Source: Roseateles_E sp005503085 (GTDB lineage Bacteria > Pseudomonadota > Gammaproteobacteria > Burkholderiales > Burkholderiaceae_C). From it: a DNA stretch of 64,000 nt. The notes under the pieces were generated by a model. It was not told the DNA's origin and did not search any database. It worked only from the letters and a program-made list of their open reading frames with translations. The DNA lies in contig NZ_JAQOWX010000015.1 of assembly GCF_028462495.1 (NCBI RefSeq), positions 7,770-71,769 on the forward strand, written 5' to 3'. This document shows positions 58,993 to 64,000 of this stretch, piece after piece. Numbering within the stretch: position 1 is the stretch's first letter; the number at the start of each line of letters is the position of its first letter. Position numbers and translations under genes: made by a program.

Positions 58993-59982
58993 ATGACGCA
59001 TTCCCCGCCCTTTGACGCCGCGCGCGCCCTGGCCATGGCCCGGCAGACGCTGCAGATCGAGGCCGCCGCGCTGACCGGCCTGCTGCCCCGTCTGGGCCCC
59101 TCGTTCTCGGCCGCCGTGCAAGCCGTGATGGACTGCTCCGGCCGGGTCGCGGTGATGGGCATGGGCAAGAGCGGCCATGTCGGCCGCAAGATCGCCGCCA
59201 CGCTGTCCTCGACCGGCACGCCGGCGCTGTTCGTCCACCCGGCCGAGGCCAGCCATGGCGATCTGGGCATGGTCACGACCAAGGACGTGGTGCTGGCCCT
59301 GTCCAACTCGGGCGAGAGCGACGAGCTCAACGCCATCCTGCCGGTGCTCAAGCGCCTGGGTGTCGTCATCATCGCGATGACCGGCGGCGCCACCTCCAGC
59401 CTGGCACGGCACGCCGACTTCGTGCTCGACAGCAAGGTCGACCAGGAGGCCTGCCCGCTGAACCTGGCGCCCACCGCCAGCACCACCGCCCAGATGGCGC
59501 TGGGCGACGCGCTGGCCGTGGCCCTGCTGGACGCGCGCGGCTTCAAGGAAGAAGACTTCGCCCGCTCCCACCCGGGCGGTGCGCTGGGCCGCAAGCTGCT
59601 GACCCATGTGCACGACCTGATGCGCAGCGGCGAGGCACTGCCGGCCGTGGCACCCGAGGCCAGCTTCAGCGAGATGATGCGCACGATGTCGGCCAAGGGC
59701 CTGGGCGCGGCTGTCGTCGTCGATGCCGACCGCCAGGTGCTGGGCATCTTCACCGACGGCGATCTGCGCCGCCTGATCGAGCGTGGCGAAGACCTGCGCG
59801 CGCTGAAGGCCGGCGAGGTGGCGTCCAAGCACCCGCGCACGGTCTCGGCCGACGCGCTGGCGGTCGACGCCGCCGACCTGATGGAGAGCGCGCGCATTAC
59901 GCTGGTGCTGGCGGTCGACGCCCAGCAGCGCCTGGTCGGTGCGATCAGCATCAACGACCTGATGCAGGCGAAGGTGATCTGA
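58993..59982 (+). CDS. kdsD: Arabinose-5-phosphate isomerase
   Basis: 329-residue enzyme that converts ribulose-5-phosphate to arabinose-5-phosphate, the first step to Kdo for lipopolysaccharide. The SIS domain (about 40-175) shows VAVMGMGKSGHVGRKIAATL, STGTPALFVHPAEASHGDLGM and ALSNSGESDE. Two CBS domains (about 205-325) follow. The ATG follows GGCCGG. The stop overlaps kdsC as TGATG, and lptC follows, giving the conserved kdsD-kdsC-lptC order. Confidence 0.96.
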   Translation: MTHSPPFDAARALAMARQTLQIEAAALTGLLPRLGPSFSAAVQAVMDCSGRVAVMGMGKSGHVGRKIAATLSSTGTPALFVHPAEASHGDLGMVTTKDVVLALSNSGESDELNAILPVLKRLGVVIIAMTGGATSSLARHADFVLDSKVDQEACPLNLAPTASTTAQMALGDALAVALLDARGFKEEDFARSHPGGALGRKLLTHVHDLMRSGEALPAVAPEASFSEMMRTMSAKGLGAAVVVDADRQVLGIFTDGDLRRLIERGEDLRALKAGEVASKHPRTVSADALAVDAADLMESARITLVLAVDAQQRLVGAISINDLMQAKVI

Positions 59983-60560
59983 TGCGGGCCAGCTTGCAAT
60001 TTCCCCCCGAGCTGCTGCTCAAGGCCCAGGGGCCGGGTCTTGCCATCAAGGCCGCGATCTTCGATGTCGACGGCGTGCTGACCGACGGCCGCATCTATAT
60101 CGGCGAGCAGGGCGAGAGCTTCAAGGCCTTTTCGACGCTCGATGGCCACGGCCTGAAGCTGCTGGACCAGGGCGGCATCACCCCCATCATCATCACCGGC
60201 CGCGATTCGCCGGCGGTGCGCCGCCGCGTCGCCGACCTGGGGCTCCGGCATGCCGTCTATGGCGCCAAGAACAAGCTGGCCGTGGCCCAGCCGCTGCTGG
60301 ACCAGCTGGGCCTGGACTGGCCCGAGGTCGCCGCGATGGGCGATGACTGGCCCGACCTGCCTCTGATGACGCGCGCCGGCTTCGCCTGCGCACCGGCCCA
60401 GGCCCATGCCGAGGTGCGGGCCGTGGCCCACCACATCACCGCCGCGCTCGGCGGCCATGGCGCGGCGCGCGAATGCTGCGATCTGCTGCTGATGGCGGCC
60501 GGCCGCTACCAGGCCCTGCTGAGCAGCCATCTCGAGACCCTGGACGGGGGCCATCCCTGA
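59982..60560 (+). CDS. kdsC: 3-deoxy-D-manno-octulosonate 8-phosphate phosphatase
   Basis: 192-residue HAD phosphatase that releases Kdo from Kdo-8-phosphate. Motif I is IFDVDGVLTDG, motif II is IIITGRDSPAVRRR, the conserved Lys is in YGAKNKL, and motif III is AMGDDWPDLPLM. The protein is a tetramer in known cases. Start and stop overlap the neighbours as TGATG on both sides, so it is translationally coupled to kdsD and lptC. Confidence 0.96.
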   Translation: MRASLQFPPELLLKAQGPGLAIKAAIFDVDGVLTDGRIYIGEQGESFKAFSTLDGHGLKLLDQGGITPIIITGRDSPAVRRRVADLGLRHAVYGAKNKLAVAQPLLDQLGLDWPEVAAMGDDWPDLPLMTRAGFACAPAQAHAEVRAVAHHITAALGGHGAARECCDLLLMAAGRYQALLSSHLETLDGGHP

Positions 60561-61243
60561 TGGTGACTCTGGCCCCGCCGCCGGCGCCGAGCCGGCGCCG
60601 TCTGCCGCAAAGCTGGCTGTGGCGGCTGCAGTCGCTGGCCTCGGCCTATCTGCCCCTGCTCTTGATGGCCTTTCTGGCCGCCGGCACCTGGTGGCTGGTC
60701 AAGAACACGCCGCTGCTGGACGGGCCGATGGAGCCAGTGCCGCCGCGCCATGTGCCCGACTACCGCATGCAGGGCTTCGAGCTGCAGCGCTTCGACGCCA
60801 CCGGCGCGCTGCGCTTTCGGGTCGAGGGCAGTGAGATGCGCCACTACCCCGATACCGATACGCTGGAGATTGACGGCGTGCGCCTGCGCGCCTTCGCGGC
60901 CGACGGCGCGCTGCTGCTGGCCACCGCCCGGCGTGCCGTCGGCAACGGCGACGGCAGCGAGATGCAGCTGCTGGGCGATGTCACGGTGCAGCGCTTCGAG
61001 CCGCTGCGTGAGGGCGGGCTGGCCGAGCGGCCGGCGCTGGAAGTGCGCGGCGAGTTTTTGCATGCCTTGCTGGGCAGCGAGAAACTGCGCTCGCATCTGC
61101 CGGTTGTGCTGCGCTATGCCGGCGGCGAGGTGCGTGCGGCCTCGTTCGAGTACGACCATCTGAGCGGCAAGCTGGGCTTTGGCGGCCGCAGCAGCGCCCG
61201 TTTCGATCCGCCTGGCGCGCGCAAGCGCGTCGCAGCACCATGA
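60560..61243 (+). CDS. lptC: LPS export protein LptC
   Basis: 227-residue bitopic inner-membrane protein that links LptBFG to LptA in lipopolysaccharide transport. One membrane helix (about 24-46, YLPLLLMAFLAAGTWWLVKN) is followed by a periplasmic beta-jellyroll: PDYRMQGFELQRFDATGALRFRVEGSEMRHYPDTDTLEI over residues 67-105, then SEKLRSHLPVVLRY. The basic N-terminal stretch faces the cytoplasm. It overlaps kdsC as TGATG and the SDR gene start by 4 nt. Confidence 0.93.
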   Translation: MVTLAPPPAPSRRRLPQSWLWRLQSLASAYLPLLLMAFLAAGTWWLVKNTPLLDGPMEPVPPRHVPDYRMQGFELQRFDATGALRFRVEGSEMRHYPDTDTLEIDGVRLRAFAADGALLLATARRAVGNGDGSEMQLLGDVTVQRFEPLREGGLAERPALEVRGEFLHALLGSEKLRSHLPVVLRYAGGEVRAASFEYDHLSGKLGFGGRSSARFDPPGARKRVAAP

Positions 61244-62100
61244 AACTGGTCTATATCACGGGCGCCTCCAGCGGCATCGGCCAGGCCCTGGCGCTGCAGT
61301 ACTACCGCGCCGGCTGGCGCTTGGCCCTGGTGGCGCGGCGCGTTGACGAACTGCGTATCTGGGCCCAGGCGCAAGACCTGGCCCCCGAGCGCTGGGCGGT
61401 CTACGGCGCCGATGTGCGGGATGTCGCCGCCATCACCGGCGCCGGCCGCGCCTGCATCGCGACCCAGGGCCTGCCCGACGTCGTGATTGCCAATGCCGGC
61501 ATCAGCATCGGCATGGACAGCGCCGAGCTGGCGGACATCGAGGTGATGCGGCAGATCTACGAGACCAACAATATCGGCCTGGCCGCCACCTTCCAGCCCT
61601 TTGTCGCGGCGATGCTGGCGCGCGGCAGCGGCGCGCTGGTGGGCATAGGCAGCGTGGCCGGCATCCGCGGCCTGCCCGGCCATGCGGCCTACTGCTCCAG
61701 CAAGGCGGCGGTGATCAGCTATTGTGAGAGCCTGCGCGGCGAATGCCGGCCCTTCGGNGGCCTGCCCGGCCATGCGGCCTACTGCTCCAGCAAGGCGGCG
61801 GTGATCAGCTATTGTGAGAGCCTGCGCGGCGAATGCCGGCCCTTCGGTGTCAAGGTCGTGACGATCTCGCCGGGCTATATCGACACGCCGCTGACGCGCC
61901 AGAACCGCTACAGCATGCCCTTCCTGATGCAGCCGGACGATTTCGCGGCACGCGCCTTTGAGGCCATCGCCGCCGGCGCCAGCTACCGCGTGATCCCCTG
62001 GCAGATGGGCGTGGTCGCCAAGCTGATGCGGGCCCTGCCGAACGCGCTGTTCGACAAGCTGCTGGCCGGCCGGCCGCGCAAGCATCGCCAGGGGCACTGA
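61240..62100 (+). CDS. Short-chain dehydrogenase/reductase (with suspected assembly duplication)
   Basis: 286 codons as given, with an ambiguous base inside. The N-terminus has the NAD(P) motif TGASSGIG and later NAG (VVIANAGIS). The catalytic YxxxK segment AAYCSSKAAVISYCESLRGECRPF appears twice because of an exact 89-nt duplication around an N; removing one copy gives 256 residues, the normal SDR length, in frame. After it come VVTISPGYIDTPLT and a hydrophobic C-terminal part. The enzyme probably acts on a lipid or sugar; it overlaps lptC by 4 nt. Confidence 0.85.
   Translation: MKLVYITGASSGIGQALALQYYRAGWRLALVARRVDELRIWAQAQDLAPERWAVYGADVRDVAAITGAGRACIATQGLPDVVIANAGISIGMDSAELADIEVMRQIYETNNIGLAATFQPFVAAMLARGSGALVGIGSVAGIRGLPGHAAYCSSKAAVISYCESLRGECRPFXGLPGHAAYCSSKAAVISYCESLRGECRPFGVKVVTISPGYIDTPLTRQNRYSMPFLMQPDDFAARAFEAIAAGASYRVIPWQMGVVAKLMRALPNALFDKLLAGRPRKHRQGH
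61669..61847. repeat. Exact 89-nt tandem duplication joined by one N (probable assembly artefact)
   Basis: Bases 61669-61757 are identical to 61759-61847, with a single N at 61758 between them. The 90-nt excess is an exact multiple of three and repeats the SDR active-site segment, which no functional enzyme should need. This is the mark of two contigs with an unmerged overlap joined by one N. Confidence 0.9.
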
Positions 62101-63333
62101 TCAGCCGCAAGCGTCGAGCAGGGCCTGGAGCTGGCGCTGCTCGGCGGGATGGCGGGCGCGCCGCAGCGCCTCGGCATAGTCGGCGCGGGCCTGGTCCAGC
62201 CGGCCCAAGGCCTGCCGCCATTGCGCCCGCGCGGCCCAGGCATAGGGCATGGGCTGCTCGCCCATCTGAGGCCAGTCCTGATCCAGCCGGGCCAGGGCGG
62301 CCGCCGGCCCCTCGGTATGCGCCAGTGCCACCGCATGGCCCAGGCGTGCAGAGGACGAGCCGTCCAGCGCCAGCAGCGCTTCGTAGTAGTGCTGTACCTG
62401 GGCCCAGTCGGTCGCCTCCCAGCTGGGCGCGCGGGCATGCTCGGCGGCGATGCAGGCCTGCAGGTGATAGCTGCTCAAGACCTGACCCCGTGCGGCCTGC
62501 TGCAGATGGCGCAGGCCCATCTCCACCATGCGGCGGTCCCAGCGGCCACGCGATTGCTCCGGCAGCCGTACCAGATCGCCCATCGCATCGAGCCGGCCGT
62601 CCAGGCGCGCGCCATGCAGCAGCAAGAGGGCGGCCAAGGCGTCGGCCTCGGCGGCCGCGCTGCTGGGGTGGGCGGCCAGAGCGCGCGCCAGCCGGATCGC
62701 CTCCCAGCACAATTCCTTGGTGATCACCGCAGGGCCCTGGCCGGCGCTCTGGTAGCCCTCGTTGAACATCAGGTAAAGCGTTGCCAGCACGGCTGCGCGG
62801 CGCGCCGCCAGCTCGGTTGGCGGCGGCAGGGCCAGGTCTTGCGTGGCCAGCAGTTGACGGGCGCGCGCCAGGCGCTGAGCAAGCGCGGCGTCACCACACA
62901 ACAGGCCGGCGGCTATGGTCCGCAGCGGCAGGCCGGTCAGCAAGCGCAGCGCCAGCGCGACCTGGCTGGCCAGCGGCAGCGCCGGGTGGCAGCAGGCGAA
63001 CAGCAGCTGGAGTTCTTCATCATCGAGCTCGGCGGCAAAGCGCTCGCCGGCGCTTGCTCGCGGGTCGGGCCAGTCGGCAGCCTCATCCAGCGGCCGCAGC
63101 GGCGCTTCGTGGCGCAGCTGATCCACCGCTGCACGCCAGGCCACGCGGTAGAGCCAGCCGGCCGGGTTATCCGGCCAGCCTTGCAGGGGCCAGAGCCGCG
63201 CGGCGCGCAGCAACGCGGTCTGCAGCGCGTCCTCGGCCACGGCGATATGGGCCAGGCCCAGGCCGTGCAGCAGCTGGGCGGTCAGGCGCGGGAACTCGCG
63301 CCTGACCAGCTGATCAAAGTCAGAGGGCTTCAA
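62101..63333 (-). CDS. ECF42-type RNA polymerase sigma factor with DUF6596/TPR extension
   Basis: 410-residue sigma factor. Region 2 (about 5-75) includes LVRREFPRLTAQLLHGLGLAHIAVAEDALQTALL and NPAGWLYRVAWRAAVDQLR; region 4 lies around 105-160 (LPLRTIAAGLLCGDAALAQRLARARQLL). The long C-terminal part starting TLYLMFNEGYQSAG is the ECF42-specific extension, ending in helical TPR-like repeats. The start appears to be TTG, overlapping the YCII-domain gene by 14 nt. ECF42 factors are always found with a DGPF/YCII partner, as here, and respond to unknown stress without an anti-sigma factor. Confidence 0.93.
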   Translation of the reverse strand: MKPSDFDQLVRREFPRLTAQLLHGLGLAHIAVAEDALQTALLRAARLWPLQGWPDNPAGWLYRVAWRAAVDQLRHEAPLRPLDEAADWPDPRASAGERFAAELDDEELQLLFACCHPALPLASQVALALRLLTGLPLRTIAAGLLCGDAALAQRLARARQLLATQDLALPPPTELAARRAAVLATLYLMFNEGYQSAGQGPAVITKELCWEAIRLARALAAHPSSAAAEADALAALLLLHGARLDGRLDAMGDLVRLPEQSRGRWDRRMVEMGLRHLQQAARGQVLSSYHLQACIAAEHARAPSWEATDWAQVQHYYEALLALDGSSSARLGHAVALAHTEGPAAALARLDQDWPQMGEQPMPYAWAARAQWRQALGRLDQARADYAEALRRARHPAEQRQLQALLDACG

Positions 63334-63670
63334 TCTGACGCAGCGTGATCCAGCTGCTGCCGCCCAGGTGCGGGCAGGTGGCGGCCAGGGCCTCGGCTTC
63401 GGCCAGACTCTCGGCCCGGATGATGAAGAGGCCGCCGATCACGTCCTTGGCCTCGGCCCAGGGCCCGTCGCTGGCCAGCAGCTGGGCGCCGGGGCGGCGC
63501 AGCTGGCGCCCGCCGTCATCGCAGAGCTTGTGGCCGGCGCTGAGCCGGCCCTGCTGGCGCAGCGTCTCGGCCCAGTCGCTGTAGCGCTGGATCAGCGCGC
63601 GCAACTCGTCCTCGCTCATGGTCGGCTGGTCGGCCGGGGTTTCGTGCAAGAGCATCAGATAGTCATGCAT
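63320..63670 (-). CDS. YCII/DGPF-domain protein, ECF42 partner
   Basis: 116-residue protein: MHDYLMLLHETPADQPTMSEDELRALIQRYSDWAETLRQQG, then GHKLCDDGGRQLR, LLASDGPWAEAKDVIGGLFIIRAESLAEAEALAATCPHL. DGPWAEAKDVIGGLFII is the DGPF signature of proteins encoded beside ECF42 sigma factors; they are thought to contact or tune the sigma factor. GAGGA precedes the ATG. The 3' end overlaps the sigma factor gene, giving a two-gene operon. Confidence 0.92.
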   Translation of the reverse strand: MHDYLMLLHETPADQPTMSEDELRALIQRYSDWAETLRQQGRLSAGHKLCDDGGRQLRRPGAQLLASDGPWAEAKDVIGGLFIIRAESLAEAEALAATCPHLGGSSWITLRQIEAL

Positions 63671-63759
63671 GGCGTGGTCCTCGTGGTGGCAGCGGGCCGA
63701 TATGGCCCGCTTATGGACATGACGGCCGGCTGGGGCCTTCCATGACGCGCAGCGGAAAA

Positions 63760-63785
63760 AAGAAAAGGCGCCCGAGGGCGCCTTT
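63760..63785 (-). terminator. Rho-independent terminator after the glycine-rich gene
   Basis: On the minus strand AAGGCGCC (63784-63777), loop CTCG, GGCGCCTT (63772-63765) and then TTCTTTTTT. It ends leftward transcription of the glycine-rich protein gene, 25 nt after its stop. Confidence 0.9.
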
Positions 63786-63808
63786 GTCATTCATGCCTGC
63801 AGTGCAGC

Positions 63809-64000
63809 TCAGTAGCCACCGCGGTTGCCACCGCCGAAGCCGCCACCGCCGGAACGGCCACCGCCGCCACCGCCGTAGCCGCCACCGCCGGAACGGCCAC
63901 CGCCGCCACCGCCGCCGTAACCACCACCACCGCCGCCGCCGCCGAAGCCGCCGCCACCGGAACGGCCACCGCCGCCACCGAAGCCGCCGCCGCCCGAACG
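63809..64000 (-). CDS. Glycine-rich protein, 3' end (probable RRM RNA-binding protein)
   Basis: Only the last 63 codons are in the window. They encode an almost pure glycine repeat with the units RSGGGGFGGGGG and RSGGGGYGGGGG, ending GFGGGNRGGY then TGA. This tail is typical of short cyanobacterial and proteobacterial RRM proteins (Rbp-type, cold-inducible), whose RNA-recognition domain would lie beyond the right edge. The repeat could also belong to another glycine-rich protein, so the RRM call is inference. A strong terminator follows. Confidence 0.6.
   Translation of the reverse strand, partial: RSGGGGFGGGGGRSGGGGFGGGGGGGGYGGGGGGGRSGGGGYGGGGGGRSGGGGFGGGNRGGY

Noticed and set aside
63809..64000. 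CRISPR-like or tandem DNA repeat at the right edge
   Set aside because: The repeats are glycine-rich codons in one frame ending in a proper stop and terminator, so they are protein-coding.

Overview
The window is a 64 kb stretch of high-GC chromosome (roughly two thirds G+C by eye) from a betaproteobacterium of the order Burkholderiales, most likely the Roseateles/Paucibacter/Mitsuaria group. The evidence is the gene order rnpA-rpmH-dnaA-dnaN-gyrB, a Burkholderiales-type RnpA with a DnaA-box-coding insertion, DUF4148 proteins, a PEP-CTERM protein and a TonB-dependent glycan locus. The replication origin lies here: dnaA, dnaN and gyrB run leftward and rpmH, rnpA, yidD, yidC and mnmE run rightward from an intergenic region near 39.1-39.6 kb.

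Region by region. 0-10.4 kb is a GalNAc-type glycan utilisation locus. A divergent agaS-like sugar isomerase (cut by the window edge) faces an operon of GH31 glycosidase with carbohydrate-binding modules, TonB-dependent receptor, DUF3472 lipoprotein, PEP-CTERM protein and GH109 glycosidase. The AT-rich divergent promoter is full of TTTCGA motifs typical of DeoR/AgaR-family operators. 10.4-20 kb holds a PAP2 phosphatase, a class II aldolase/HAD pair with a divergent LysR regulator, an XRE-like regulator, a second LysR and a cyclase. Interleaved with these are three copies of a two-gene unit: a secreted DUF4148 protein plus an 82-92 residue membrane-anchored protein with VVIVGK and LPRVVI motifs. 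Every copy carries the same regulatory parts at fixed spacing. A fourth copy of the second promoter drives an operon at 20.2-23.3 kb: AraC regulator, secreted HExxH protein and M23 peptidase.

23.3-33.7 kb is a defence island directly downstream of gyrB: a HEPN/MNT toxin-antitoxin pair, a NERD nuclease-domain protein, and a type I restriction system in the order hsdR-hsdS-AlbA_2 ATPase-hsdM. 33.7-43.8 kb is the origin region. 43.9-47 kb is a small integrase element beside the 3' end of mnmE, carrying a second AlbA_2 ATPase and followed by a G-rich decamer repeat.

47.2-64 kb is mostly housekeeping: DUF2237, DUF2805, apt, a PAS-GGDEF protein, an acyl-CoA dehydrogenase, a Kef-type antiporter, an ABC exporter, glutamate dehydrogenase, HPP protein/TetR, an RHH protein, a PfpI protein, the kdsD-kdsC-lptC lipopolysaccharide operon, an SDR, an ECF42 sigma factor with its YCII partner, and the 3' end of a glycine-rich protein gene. 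The SDR gene contains a single N flanked by an exact 89-nt duplication, which looks like an assembly error. No tRNA, rRNA or CRISPR array was seen. All identifications are from reading the sequence; no database search was run.
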